Position numbers and translations under genes: made by a program
The notes under the pieces: model-generated
Seen by the model: only the letters and a program-made list of their open reading frames with translations
Database searches by the model: none
What the model was told of the DNA's origin: nothing
NCBI RefSeq assembly: GCF_900110615.1
Contig: NZ_FOEI01000006.1
Location: 89,221 to 153,220, forward strand
From: Flavobacterium urocaniciphilum
GTDB taxonomy: Bacteria > Bacteroidota > Bacteroidia > Flavobacteriales > Flavobacteriaceae
Direction of reading: 5' to 3'
DNA: 64,000 nt
Shown: piece after piece, positions 56,368 to 64,000 of the stretch
Layout: every line of letters begins with the position of its first letter
Numbering within the stretch: the stretch's first letter is position 1

Positions 56368-57030
56368 CTATTCTACTAATCGGTTGGTATTTTTAAAAGC
56401 ATTATATAGCTCAGGATAATCTTTTTTAAGGTTGATGTTCTTCATGTCTCCATTTCTAAAGTTAAATAAATACAAGTCACAATGTTCGGGCTTTAAGTAA
56501 TTTTTGTAAAATCCTGATTTAGTTTTGTGCTTTGTATCTAAACCTGTTGTGTCATACAATAATACTTCGTCATGAACTATGTAAGACATAATAGTTTTGT
56601 GGAAATATCCATTTAGAACAGGCTTTTTATTGACAGTTATTACAAATTGTTTTAAATTAATTGGTGATTCCCATTGAAATAGTTGATGGTATTTTTTTAG
56701 ATTTATTAGCAAGTATTGATTTTTAAAATTTATTATTTCTTCATTTTTAATAATAAGAGTTTTATCAAATTTATTATTCAGATTAAATTCTTTCCCTTGT
56801 AAATGTTTATTTATTATAGTATCAAAAATACTTCTTTCAGCTGCTCTATATGAGTTATCATAATTATCTGTGTCTTTATACCAAACACAATTCTCTGGCA
56901 TTACGTAATCTTCATACAAATAAATCTCAATGCAATTCTTATTCATAATTGTATTCGCTTTATTCTTTTCCCAAACACAAAAGAAAATGGTGGAAAGTAT
57001 AACTGCACAACTGATAACTGTTCTAAACAT
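56368..57030 (-). CDS. Tandem paralogue D (fourth in transcription order), membrane-anchored, unknown function
   Basis: 220 aa. Hydrophobic N-terminal anchor (MFRTVISCAVILSTIFFCVW), then EKNKANTIMNKNCIEIYLYE, a variable centre, the family core LKQFVITVNKKPVLNGYF and the common C-terminus INLKKDYPELYNAFKNTNRLVE (LKKDYPELYNAFKNTNRL). It is the most diverged of the four at its ends (EKNK for EQNK, LVE for LIE). The anchor predicts an extracytoplasmic domain. No recognised family; stop-to-start gap to the upstream copy is 3 nt (TAA-ATT-ATG). Confidence 0.75.
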   Translation of the reverse strand: MFRTVISCAVILSTIFFCVWEKNKANTIMNKNCIEIYLYEDYVMPENCVWYKDTDNYDNSYRAAERSIFDTIINKHLQGKEFNLNNKFDKTLIIKNEEIINFKNQYLLINLKKYHQLFQWESPINLKQFVITVNKKPVLNGYFHKTIMSYIVHDEVLLYDTTGLDTKHKTKSGFYKNYLKPEHCDLYLFNFRNGDMKNINLKKDYPELYNAFKNTNRLVE

Positions 57031-57033
57031 AAT

Positions 57034-57687
57034 TTACTCGATTAATCTATTCGTATTCTTGAAAGCTTGGTATAATTCGGGATAGTCTTTTTGAAGGTTT
57101 ATGTTGGTTAAATTCCTGTCTTTAAAATTTAAAAGAATTAATTCATCTTTTGTATAAATTAATATATTAGTGTTTTCACAAATGCTACTAGAAAGTACAC
57201 AATACAAATAACCATTTATAATTGGTTTTTTATTTACTAGAATTACAAATTGTTTTAAATGATTATCCCAAATTTTATAATTAATTACTTTTGGTAAAAT
57301 TTTCTTTTTTGAAATTATCGCAGTGCTTAGTGGTTTTGCTGTGTTTTGAAAACATATTATTTCATTATTATTTATAAAAGGTTTTGATTCAATCAAATTT
57401 AATTTGTTTTTAAAGCCTCCATGTTTGACAACTATTTTCTTTTTAATTGTGTCAAAAGCTAATCTGTTTAAATATACTTCGTCTATATCTTTAAGTTCAG
57501 AATTTTTATTTATTCTGTAATATTCAGATTCTTTTAATGGAATATTATGTTCTGGAGTAATAAACTCCTTATACAAATAAACCTCAATACAATTTTCATT
57601 CATGATTGTATTGGTTTTGTTCTGTTCCCAAACACAATAGAAAATAGTAGATAGGATTGCGATACAACTGATAACTATCCTAATCAT
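57034..57687 (-). CDS. Tandem paralogue C, membrane-anchored, unknown function
   Basis: 217 aa. Anchor MIRIVISCIAILSTIFYCVW, then EQNKTNTIMNENCIEVYLYK, a centre that shares little with the other copies (DEVYLNRLAFDTIKKKIVVK), the core LKQFVILVNKKPIINGYL and the C-terminus INLQKDYPELYQAFKNTNRL. It lacks the YVMPENCVWYKD stretch present in copies B and D. Probably the same operon and topology as its neighbours. Confidence 0.75.
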   Translation of the reverse strand: MIRIVISCIAILSTIFYCVWEQNKTNTIMNENCIEVYLYKEFITPEHNIPLKESEYYRINKNSELKDIDEVYLNRLAFDTIKKKIVVKHGGFKNKLNLIESKPFINNNEIICFQNTAKPLSTAIISKKKILPKVINYKIWDNHLKQFVILVNKKPIINGYLYCVLSSSICENTNILIYTKDELILLNFKDRNLTNINLQKDYPELYQAFKNTNRLIE

Positions 57688-57690
57688 AAT

Positions 57691-58368
57691 TTATTCGATT
57701 AATCTATTCGTATTCTTGAATGCTTGATATAATTCGGGATAGTCTTTTTGAAGGTTGATTGGTTTTCTATCTCCTTTTAAATTAACTAAAAATAATTTTC
57801 TTTGATAATATTGTCTTATAGGTTTTAAAAATCTTAAATCTCTTTTAAAATTAGATTCACTTGCTGTTATACTATACATAAGTACTTCATCATCAAAATA
57901 ACGAGATAATAAACCATTGCTGAAATATCCATTAATTATTGGTTTTTTATTTAAACATAATACAAATTGTTTTAATTCTAAAGGAGTATCCCAAGTGAAA
58001 TTTTTTATATGTTTAAATTGATTTAAAATGAAATGCTCTATTTTATGTTTATTTCCAATATTGAAATTTAAAATATCAGAATTTTTAAAAAGTAAAACTT
58101 TTTTGTTTTTAGAGTTTAGATCGAATTCTTTTCCATGACTATATTGGTTTTTTATAGTGTCAACAAAACTTTTATTTGCAGCAATAACGAATGAATTAGG
58201 TCTATTTGCATCTTTATACCAAACACAATTTTTTGGCATTACATAAACTTCATACAAATAAATCTCAATACAATTCTCATTCATAATTGTATTCGCTTTA
58301 TTCTGTTCCCAAACACAATAGAAAATAGTAGATAAGATTGCGATACAACTGATAACTATTCTAATCAT
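57691..58368 (-). CDS. Tandem paralogue B, membrane-anchored, unknown function
   Basis: 225 aa. Its anchor is identical to that of copy C (MIRIVISCIAILSTIFYCVW). EQNKANTIMNENCIEIYLYE and YVMPKNCVWYKD follow, close to copy D. Core LKQFVLCLNKKPIINGYF; C-terminus INLQKDYPELYQAFKNTNRL identical to copy C. The centre (residues about 60-175) is divergent. The mixture, centre like D but ends like C, looks like gene conversion between copies. Confidence 0.75.
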   Translation of the reverse strand: MIRIVISCIAILSTIFYCVWEQNKANTIMNENCIEIYLYEVYVMPKNCVWYKDANRPNSFVIAANKSFVDTIKNQYSHGKEFDLNSKNKKVLLFKNSDILNFNIGNKHKIEHFILNQFKHIKNFTWDTPLELKQFVLCLNKKPIINGYFSNGLLSRYFDDEVLMYSITASESNFKRDLRFLKPIRQYYQRKLFLVNLKGDRKPINLQKDYPELYQAFKNTNRLIE

Positions 58369-58371
58369 AAT

Positions 58372-59055
58372 TTATTCGATTAATCTGTTTGAATTCTTGA
58401 AAGCTTGATATAATTCGGGATAGTCTTTTTTTATATCTATTTTATTGAATTCTGATCCAGTTTCTTTATTTAGTAAAAATTCTAATTTAGATTTATGTAC
58501 TATTTTGTTTGGAAAAAGTGATTTGTTTTTCTGTTGTTTTAAAAAACTAATATAAGGGAAATAGTAGATAAAATTAGAATAACATCTTCTTGCTCCAAAA
58601 CCAGTATAAAAGTAACCATTGAAAGTGGGTTCTTTGTTTACACAAATTACAAATTGAGTTAAGTTGTAGATTTCTGAATGATTTCTAATTTTTAAGTCTT
58701 CAATATAATTTAATTGAAGGTTATTATTTATTAAGTCATACTTTTGAATATGATTATTCTTTATTATGGGATTTTTTTTAATTTTATTTTTAGATAAAGG
58801 AAAATCTGAAGCATATGTAAAGATGTTTTTTATAGTATCAAAATAAGCTTTTGATGTGTCAATAGTTGGGTAATCTTTAAAGTTAAAATCCTTCATCTTT
58901 GTGACTTTTATACAATTGTTGAATGGAATTTGCTCTTCGTACAAATAAATCTCAATACAATTCTCCTTCATAATTGTATTGGCTTTGTTCTGTTCCCAAA
59001 CACAATAGAAAATAGTAGATAAGATTGCGATACAAGATAAAAGGATTCTAATCAT
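58372..59055 (-). CDS. Tandem paralogue A (first in transcription order), membrane-anchored, unknown function
   Basis: 227 aa. Anchor MIRILLSCIAILSTIFYCVW, then EQNKANTIMKENCIEIYLYE, the most divergent centre (Lys/Asn/Phe-rich, including FIYYFPYISFLKQQKNKSLF), core LTQFVICVNKEPTFNGYF and C-terminus IDIKKDYPELYQAFKNSNRL. It starts 70 bp downstream of the GRDP-like/Cys-rich gene on the same strand, so the five genes may form one transcript. Confidence 0.75.
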   Translation of the reverse strand: MIRILLSCIAILSTIFYCVWEQNKANTIMKENCIEIYLYEEQIPFNNCIKVTKMKDFNFKDYPTIDTSKAYFDTIKNIFTYASDFPLSKNKIKKNPIIKNNHIQKYDLINNNLQLNYIEDLKIRNHSEIYNLTQFVICVNKEPTFNGYFYTGFGARRCYSNFIYYFPYISFLKQQKNKSLFPNKIVHKSKLEFLLNKETGSEFNKIDIKKDYPELYQAFKNSNRLIE

Positions 59056-59125
59056 CTTTTAGGTTTATTTGTTTTGCTAAATATAAACAAAATGAATGAT
59101 TAAAAAATTGATAGAGTTTTATATT

Positions 59126-59893
59126 CTAATCTCCACCTCCGCAGCCACCACCACAACCACTGCATCCGCTACTGCCACATCCACTATCACTTGAACAACC
59201 ATGATTTCCTGTATGAGTTGAACAACCAGATGCACATCCTCCAGAACAACCTGAACCACCATTGTTTTTATTAGAATAATAAATCATAATTATGAAAAAT
59301 ATTATTAATATGATCAAAATAAATGTGTCTGAGCTCAAATAAAAGGCTTGAGTTAAAAATATTGAAGTGAATAAAAAGAAAATGCTTAAATATATATTTC
59401 TTTCTCTTAAAGTTGGTTTTTTTATTATCCAGTTTCTGTTTGTATTAATTCTTTTGAAATCTATTTCATTAAAGCGATTTTCATTGCTTGGCCAAATTTC
59501 AATTGGTGGTTCTGTATTGAATACAATTTTATAATCTTCCTTTGTTTTGGTGTAAAAGTTATCAAATTTAATTGCTTCAGTTTCTCCTCCGTTTGTTGGG
59601 TTGTGATGGATTTCTTTTTCTAAAGTATTTTTGCAGAAATCAATCCAATAGGATTTTGTATAGGTTAGATGTAAGTGCCAAGCTTGATCTACTTGGTCTG
59701 ATGGTGTTACGCCAGTTTTAGTAATACAGCAAAGGAAAATAAACTTTTTGTATTCTTCAATTACACTTTTAGAATATTTAACCGACCAATTATTTTCTCT
59801 TGCTAATCTTTTTGAAAAATTAAAATCACTATTTTCATCGTCAATTTTAAAGTTTAAAATTTTTTCCCAAAGTAGTTTTTGTTCTTTTGTCAT
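59126..59893 (-). CDS. GRDP-like N-terminal domain, two TM helices and Gly/Cys-rich tail
   Basis: 255 aa. The N-terminal about 110 residues carry the signature of the glycine-rich-domain-protein-like family: GVTPSDQVDQAWHLHLTYTK and SYWIDFCKNTL, followed by HHNPTNGGE. Two adjacent hydrophobic helices (IYLSIFFLFTSIFLTQAFYL; FILIILIIFFIIMIYY) span about 170-210. The last about 46 residues are Gly/Ser/Cys with eight cysteines (GCSGGCASGC, CGSSGCSGCGGGCGGGD). With no signal peptide and two spans, both ends should be cytoplasmic; the tail could bind metal or be modified, which is inference. First gene of the paralogue locus. Confidence 0.75.
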   Translation of the reverse strand: MTKEQKLLWEKILNFKIDDENSDFNFSKRLARENNWSVKYSKSVIEEYKKFIFLCCITKTGVTPSDQVDQAWHLHLTYTKSYWIDFCKNTLEKEIHHNPTNGGETEAIKFDNFYTKTKEDYKIVFNTEPPIEIWPSNENRFNEIDFKRINTNRNWIIKKPTLRERNIYLSIFFLFTSIFLTQAFYLSSDTFILIILIIFFIIMIYYSNKNNGGSGCSGGCASGCSTHTGNHGCSSDSGCGSSGCSGCGGGCGGGD

Positions 59894-59961
59894 ATAGTTT
59901 AATTATTACAAAGTTTAAAACTTTTGTATTAAGTAAAGTTAAAGTAAATGTAATGGTTTTG

Positions 59962-59996
59962 TAAAAAAAAAATCCCAACCATTTGGTTGGGATTTG
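59962..59996 (-). terminator. Terminator of the thrS-infC-rpmI-rplT operon
   Basis: Hairpin CCCAACC-ATTT-GGTTGGG. On the minus strand it is followed by ten T residues. Confidence 0.9.
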
Positions 59997-60028
59997 TATA
60001 AGTAAGATATAAATATGATTAAACGTTC

Positions 60029-60373
60029 TTATTTAACTTGGTTTACGATAGCAGCGAATGCTTCTGAGTGGTTCATTGCTAAATCAGCTAAAACCTTACG
60101 GTTTAATTCGATGTTGTTAGCTTTGATTTTCCCCATAAATTGAGAATAACTCATTCCATGTAATCTTGCACCAGCGTTAATACGCATAATCCATAATGCA
60201 CGGAAATTTCTTTTCTTTTGCTTTCTATCACGGTAAGCATAAACCATTGCTTTTTCTACCGCATTTTTAGCTACTGTCCAAACGTTTTTACGTCTTCCGA
60301 AGAATCCTTTTGCTTGTTTTAATACTCTTTTTCTTTTAGCTCTTGTAGCTACTGAATTTACTGCTCTTGGCAT
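60029..60373 (-). CDS. rplT: 50S ribosomal protein L20
   Basis: 114 aa. [24 protein letters not shown] (as [20 protein letters not shown]), [38 protein letters not shown] and [21 protein letters not shown] are classical L20 segments. Required for 50S assembly. Last gene of the operon. The 142-bp spacer upstream holds a degenerate ACTTCGTACTTCTAAC-type repeat. Confidence 0.97.
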   Translation of the reverse strand: MPRAVNSVATRAKRKRVLKQAKGFFGRRKNVWTVAKNAVEKAMVYAYRDRKQKKRNFRALWIMRINAGARLHGMSYSQFMGKIKANNIELNRKVLADLAMNHSEAFAAIVNQVK

Positions 60374-60399
60374 AATTTTAAATGTTTTTTGTAGTGAGG

Positions 60400-60445
60400 C
60401 GGTTTGTTAAACACTTCTTACTTCGTACTTCTAACTTTGTACTTT
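60400..60445. repeat. Degenerate 'ACTTCGTACTTCTAACTTTGTACTT' spacer
   Basis: Repeats of TACTTCGTACTTC-type units within the rpmI-rplT spacer. A related phrase (AGTACTTCTAGCTTCCGTCT) recurs at 63701-63718. Confidence 0.5.
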
Positions 60446-60515
60446 AAGTTGCCTACTCCAGGGTTATTAAATAATTTAAACCGGAATTTGTTTTCTTTAC
60501 TCTTGCGAGTTTAGA

Positions 60516-60713
60516 TTACATAATTCTTAATTGTTCTTTAATACTTCTTTCGTCAGTTTTGTGAACTAACGCAGAGTGAGTTAAAGCTAATTTACGCTTT
60601 TTAGATTTCTTAGTTAAGATGTGACTCTTAAAAGCGTGTTTTCTTTTGATTTTTCCAGAACCAGTCACTTTAAAGCGTTTCTTAGCACTAGATTTTGTTT
60701 TCATTTTAGGCAT
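60516..60713 (-). CDS. rpmI: 50S ribosomal protein L35
   Basis: 65 aa, highly basic. [40 protein letters not shown]. Standard length and place between infC and rplT. Confidence 0.97.
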   Translation of the reverse strand: MPKMKTKSSAKKRFKVTGSGKIKRKHAFKSHILTKKSKKRKLALTHSALVHKTDERSIKEQLRIM

Positions 60714-60815
60714 TTTTTCCTAGGTATTTAATTTAATCTTACTTACTTACTTTACACTGAAAAGAATTCAGTTACTTTTTATATAATTCTAAAATTAGTT
60801 TACACTAATTAAAAA

Positions 60816-61379
60816 CTATTTTGTTTTCTTTTTAGAAGCAATGTACATAATCATACGCTTACCTTCAAGAACCGGCATACTTTCTACTTTTCCAAACTCT
60901 TCTAGATCTTGAGCTAAACGAAGTAATAAAATTTGACCTTGTTCTTTATAAATAATCGATCTTCCTTTGAAAAATACAAACGCTTTTAATTTAGCTCCTT
61001 CTTGAAGGAATTTTAAAGCATTCTTCTTTTTAAATTCATAATCGTGCTCATCCGTTTGAGGTCCAAATCGAATTTCTTTAATTACAACCTGGCTAGACTT
61101 TGCTTTTAATTCTTTTTCCCTTTTTTTCTGTTGGTATAAGAATTTACCATAATCCATCAATTTACAAACTGGCGGAGCTGCGTTTGGTGAAATTTCAACT
61201 AAGTCAACTTCTTGCTCTTCTGCGAAACGTAACGCATCGGCAATTTTGTAAACTCCTGGTTCGATATTCTCACCAACTAATCGTACTTCAGCCACACCTC
61301 TAATTAAATTGTTAATACGGTGTGCTGCTGTTTTTTCTTCTCTAGGAGTGTAACTCCCTCTACCTTTTCTAATTGCTAT
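60816..61379 (-). CDS. infC: Translation initiation factor IF-3, probable ATA start
   Basis: 187 aa if started at ATA (61377-61379). The IF3 N-domain motif [20 protein letters not shown] spans the first in-frame conventional start (GTG at 61293-61295), so starting there would delete conserved sequence. Upstream of it the frame encodes [18 protein letters not shown]. It runs to a stop (TAA) five codons before the ATA with no ATG, GTG or TTG. ATT at codon 3 is the alternative. The rest is complete: [54 protein letters not shown]. coli infC uses AUU and is autoregulated by IF3's own start-codon discrimination; the same is likely here. It starts 22 bp after thrS. Confidence 0.9.
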   Translation of the reverse strand: MAIRKGRGSYTPREEKTAAHRINNLIRGVAEVRLVGENIEPGVYKIADALRFAEEQEVDLVEISPNAAPPVCKLMDYGKFLYQQKKREKELKAKSSQVVIKEIRFGPQTDEHDYEFKKKNALKFLQEGAKLKAFVFFKGRSIIYKEQGQILLLRLAQDLEEFGKVESMPVLEGKRMIMYIASKKKTK

Positions 61380-61401
61380 GACTCTGTAATTTTAGTTAAA
61401 C

Positions 61402-63342
61402 TTAAAATTGTTTCAATGTTTTGCTTATTTCTTCGTTTACAATTTTCGCAAATTCTTCAATTGTAACGGTAATATTGCCTTTTCCTTCTTGTCCATGACG
61501 ACGTACAGAAATTGTGCCGTTCTTTTCTTCTTCTTCACCTACAATCAGCATAAACGGAAGCTTTTTCACTTCTGCTTCTCTAATTTTCTTGCCAATAGTT
61601 TCATTTCTATTGTCAATTAGGGCGCGAATTTCGTGATTTTCTAGCAAATCTAAAACTTTTTTCGCATAATTTTCATATTTTTCACTCAAACTCAAGATAA
61701 TAGCCTGTTCTGGCATTAACCAAAGTGGGAAATTTCCTGCAGTATGCTCAAGTAAAATCGCTATAAATCGTTCCATAGATCCAAATGGAGCTCTATGAAT
61801 CATAATAGGACGGTGTAATTCGTTATCTGTACCTTTATAATGTAAATCAAAACGCTCTGGTAAGTTGTAGTCAACCTGGATAGTTCCTAATTGCCAACTT
61901 CTTCCTAAAGCATCTTTAACCATAAAGTCTAATTTCGGTCCGTAGAATGCTGCTTCACCTGGTTCAATAACATAATTTAAACCTTTGTCTCTTGCGGCAC
62001 TGATAATAGCGTTTTCAGCTTTTTCCCAGTTTTCAACGCTTCCGATATATTTGTCTGGATTGTCTAAATCTCTTACAGATACTTGAGCAGTAAAGTTTTC
62101 AAATCCTAACGAACCAAATACATAAAGTACTAAGTCAATTACATTTTTAAATTCAGCATCCAATTGATCTGGTGTACAGAAAATATGCGCGTCATCTTGA
62201 GTAAATCCTCTTACACGTGTTAAACCATGTAATTCTCCAGATTGCTCATATCTATAAACAGTACCAAATTCTGCATAACGCTTTGGTAAATCTTTGTACG
62301 ACCACGGACGAGAATTGTAAATCTCACAATGATGCGGACAGTTCATTGGTTTTAATAAAAACTCTTCACCTTCAGCTGGAGTGTTTATCGGTTGGAAACT
62401 ATCTGCACCGTATTTAGCATAATGTCCAGAAGTAACATATAATTCTTTCTGACCAATATGTGGAGTAACTACTTGTTCGTATCCTGCTTTCTTCTGAGCT
62501 CTCTTTAAAAATTGCTCTAATCTATCGCGTAAAGCAGCACCTTTAGGCAACCATAATGGTAAACCTTGTCCAACACGTTGTGAAAAATGGAATAAATCTA
62601 ATTCTTTTCCTAATTTTCTATGATCACGTCTTTTAGCTTCTTCTAATAACTCTAAATAATCCGTTAAGTCTTTTTGTTTAGGGAAAGATGTTCCGTAAAC
62701 ACGAGTTAACTGTTTGTTTTTCTCATCACCACGCCAGTAAGCACCTGCAATGCTCATGATTTTAACCGCTTTGATAATTCCTGTATTCGGAATATGACCA
62801 CCTCTACATAAATCTGTAAACGTTGCATGATCACAAAATGTAATCGTTCCGTCTTCTAAATTCGAAATTAACTCAGTCTTATATTCATTACCTTTATATA
62901 TAGCTAATGCTTCTGCTTTAGTAACCGGACGCATTTTAAATTCATGCTTCTCTCTTGAGATTTCTAAAATACGGTCTTCAATCTTCTTGAAATCGGCTTC
63001 CGTAATTTTATGATCACCAAAATCAACATCATAATAGAATCCATTATCAATCGCCGGACCTAATGTTAATTTAATTCCAGGATACATTTCTTCTAAAGCT
63101 TGCGCCATAACGTGAGAAGTAGAATGCCAAAAGGCTTTCTTTCCTTCTTTGTCGTTCCAAGTATATAAGGTAAGATTACCATCGGTGGTTAATTCGGTCG
63201 AAGTTTCAATAGTTGTATCGTTATAAGATGCAGAAATTACATTTCTTGCCAAACCTTCGCTAATACTCTTAGCAACATCCATTGGAGTTGTTCCTTTCGC
63301 AAACTCCCTAACCGACCCATCGGGTAAAGTAACTTTAATCAT
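61402..63342 (-). CDS. thrS: Threonyl-tRNA synthetase
   Basis: 646 aa. TGS domain ([20 protein letters not shown]), second editing-associated domain ([17 protein letters not shown] with HxxxH, and [10 protein letters not shown]), class II catalytic core ([18 protein letters not shown], motif 2 [26 protein letters not shown] as [19 protein letters not shown], zinc-ligand Cys in [14 protein letters not shown], motif 3 [16 protein letters not shown]) and anticodon-binding domain ([17 protein letters not shown]). Complete. First gene of the thrS-infC-rpmI-rplT operon, with its own promoter. Confidence 0.97.
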   Translation of the reverse strand: MIKVTLPDGSVREFAKGTTPMDVAKSISEGLARNVISASYNDTTIETSTELTTDGNLTLYTWNDKEGKKAFWHSTSHVMAQALEEMYPGIKLTLGPAIDNGFYYDVDFGDHKITEADFKKIEDRILEISREKHEFKMRPVTKAEALAIYKGNEYKTELISNLEDGTITFCDHATFTDLCRGGHIPNTGIIKAVKIMSIAGAYWRGDEKNKQLTRVYGTSFPKQKDLTDYLELLEEAKRRDHRKLGKELDLFHFSQRVGQGLPLWLPKGAALRDRLEQFLKRAQKKAGYEQVVTPHIGQKELYVTSGHYAKYGADSFQPINTPAEGEEFLLKPMNCPHHCEIYNSRPWSYKDLPKRYAEFGTVYRYEQSGELHGLTRVRGFTQDDAHIFCTPDQLDAEFKNVIDLVLYVFGSLGFENFTAQVSVRDLDNPDKYIGSVENWEKAENAIISAARDKGLNYVIEPGEAAFYGPKLDFMVKDALGRSWQLGTIQVDYNLPERFDLHYKGTDNELHRPIMIHRAPFGSMERFIAILLEHTAGNFPLWLMPEQAIILSLSEKYENYAKKVLDLLENHEIRALIDNRNETIGKKIREAEVKKLPFMLIVGEEEEKNGTISVRRHGQEGKGNITVTIEEFAKIVNEEISKTLKQF

Positions 63343-63364
63343 TAATTTAATTTTTATTGAAATG

Positions 63365-63395
63365 CAAATATACTACAAAGCTATATTACATACAA
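63365..63395 (-). promoter_or_regulatory. Promoter of thrS operon
   Basis: On the minus strand TTG (63393-63395), 20 bases, then TATATTTG (63365-63372), 22 bp before the thrS ATG. Confidence 0.7.
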
Positions 63396-63778
63396 TATAT
63401 ATAGGTATGTTTTCTATACTATATATAGGAGTAGTTTTTTTAGTAGCTATTTCCTGCTATTCGCTGTATCTGTCATAGCAAGGCACGAAGCAATCTAATT
63501 TATAAGTATAGTTGTGCCTCGCAATAACAGGATGTCGCTGCTATCAGGGCTAGGGGGTTGGTATTTCATAATTCAATATTCTTAGTTTTGTGTTTTTAAT
63601 GCAACTCATTTTGTCTTTTTTATGAATTTACAATTCTATTCTTTTATTTAAAATGGTTTAGATAGGTATATGTAGTAAAATTAGTACTTGTAAAATCAGT
63701 ACTTCTAGCTTCCGTCTTCAATCTTCCATCTTGCTGTCAAAAAACTTTCGTTTCTAACTTCCTGTAAACGTGAGTTTA
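63396..63778. repeat. Intergenic region with dispersed-type repeats, no gene
   Basis: About 380 bp with no credible gene. It holds an AT-rich imperfect inverted repeat (63395-63427). An element pair GCAAGGCACGAAGCAATCT (63479-63497) / GTGCCTCGCAATAACAGG (63514-63531) forms an inverted repeat, flanked by CTGCTATTCGCTG and CGCTGCTATCAGGGCTAGG (63451-63466; 63534-63552). A degenerate ACTTCTAGCTTCCGTCTTC-type spacer (63690-63765) follows. The first pair matches the gmk-upstream element at 13862. Confidence 0.6.
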
Positions 63779-63841
63779 ACAAAAAACTTTAAAAAAAGAT
63801 TTCAAAAAGGCTTGCGTAATTGAAAAAAGGTGGTACTTTTG
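63779..63841 (+). promoter_or_regulatory. Strong promoter P1 with A-tract upstream element (probable stable-RNA operon)
   Basis: TTG (63812-63814), 19 bases, TACTTTTG (63834-63841), followed by CACCCGC. Upstream is ACAAAAAACTTTAAAAAAAG, an A-tract UP-like element also found before P2. The TTTGCACCCGC context is typical of rRNA/tRNA promoters in Flavobacteria. Confidence 0.7.
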
Positions 63842-63937
63842 CACCCGCAATCAACAAGTAGTTGAGCGTACAACAAGCGAAGTTCTTTATTTAATGTGAT
63901 ATAATTCTTTAAGGGTTTGAGTTTAAGGCGAAAGCGA

Positions 63938-63997
63938 AAAACTTTAAAAAAACTTCAAAAAAGATTTGGATTATAAAAAATAAAGATGTTATCTTTG
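63938..63997 (+). promoter_or_regulatory. Strong promoter P2 with A-tract upstream element, pointing out of the window
   Basis: TTTG (63965-63968), 21 bases, TATCTTTG (63990-63997), followed by CAC. It is preceded by AAAACTTTAAAAAAACTTCA, a near-copy of the element before P1. The gene it drives starts beyond base 64000. Confidence 0.7.
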
Positions 63998-64000
63998 CAC

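Larger units (their letters stand above)
56912..58430 (-). repeat. Three direct repeats of about 180 bp spanning the paralogue junctions
   Basis: The end of each gene and the start of the next are conserved in DNA as one block: about 56912-57100, 57572-57757 and 58251-58430. All contain AACACAATAGAAAATAGTAG or a near form, ATAATTTA-TCGATTAATCT and AATTCGGGATAGTCTTTTT. A fourth half-copy is at 58925-59055. Such blocks can recombine and change copy number or swap centres. Confidence 0.8.

Noticed and set aside
56368..59055. Toxin-immunity locus
   Set aside because: The paralogue pattern is suggestive, but no toxin domain, VgrG/PAAR or Rhs gene is present, so I do not call it one.
61293..61295. 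GTG start for infC (159-aa product)
   Set aside because: It would cut inside the conserved IF3 N-terminal motif; the frame encodes typical IF3 sequence for 28 more codons upstream.

Overview
The window reads as chromosomal DNA of a low-GC member of the Flavobacteriaceae (Bacteroidota), probably Flavobacterium or a close relative. Evidence: promoters of the Bacteroidota type (TTTG, about 19 bases, then TAnnTTTG) instead of -35/-10 boxes; almost no Shine-Dalgarno sequences; type IX secretion (T9SS) C-terminal sorting domains; a TonB-dependent receptor with a carboxypeptidase-regulatory-like plug extension; a Bacteroidota-type RpoZ; and dispersed intergenic repeats of the kind found in Flavobacterium genomes. 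I see no tRNA, rRNA, CRISPR array, transposase, integrase or phage gene. Most of the window is core chromosome.

Layout. 1-2.9 kb: end of a biotin-dependent acyl-CoA (probably propionyl-CoA) carboxylase operon. 3-6.8 kb: small minus-strand genes (YjbR-like, YdeI/DUF1801-like, nucleoid-associated NdpA-like, pRiA4b ORF-3-like, exported YciI-like). 6.9-12.9 kb: TonB receptor, thioredoxin reductase, lipoprotein, DinB-like, ArsC/Spx-like and EamA transporter. 12.9-16.3 kb: yicC-gmk-nadD and two small membrane proteins. 16.4-23.5 kb: iron alcohol dehydrogenase, a lipoprotein, gpsA, priA and an orphan LytTR response regulator. 23.6-28.7 kb: rpsF-rpsR-rplI, then a DUF6495-like gene, ligA and two YhhN-like membrane genes, the second frameshifted. 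28.7-31.9 kb: a 5'-nucleotidase split into two genes, a DUF6913-like gene and dapA. 32-38.1 kb: bamD-rpoZ-coaBC-porD-like-recN, then fabV.

38.3-51.1 kb holds three consecutive giant T9SS cargo genes (1113, about 1588 and about 1344 aa) built from a repeated module of about 271 residues (jelly-roll/MAM-like plus Fn3); five of the repeat spacings are 810-822 bp and three of them are exactly 813 bp. Each gene ends in a hairpin terminator and each is preceded by the same 16-bp motif (TGCWTTWTRTCGATRA). Two of the genes carry a second motif copy exactly 20 bp upstream. This looks like a co-regulated surface-adhesin family.

51.1-55.4 kb: glycosyltransferase, coaE, a sensor kinase/OmpR-type pair and a 43-aa membrane peptide. 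55.4-59.9 kb (minus strand): rlmF, then an uncharacterised locus of four tandem paralogues with matching ends and divergent centres, headed by a membrane protein with a GRDP-like N-terminus and an eight-cysteine Gly/Cys tail. 60-63.3 kb (minus): thrS-infC-rpmI-rplT, where infC has no ATG, GTG or TTG at its conserved N-terminus and appears to start at ATA. 63.3-64 kb: intergenic repeats, then two tandem promoters pointing out of the window, probably towards a stable-RNA operon.

The best candidates for undescribed biology are the 56.4-59.9 kb paralogue array, the shared motif in front of the three adhesin genes, and a possible two-state RNA leader in front of rplI.
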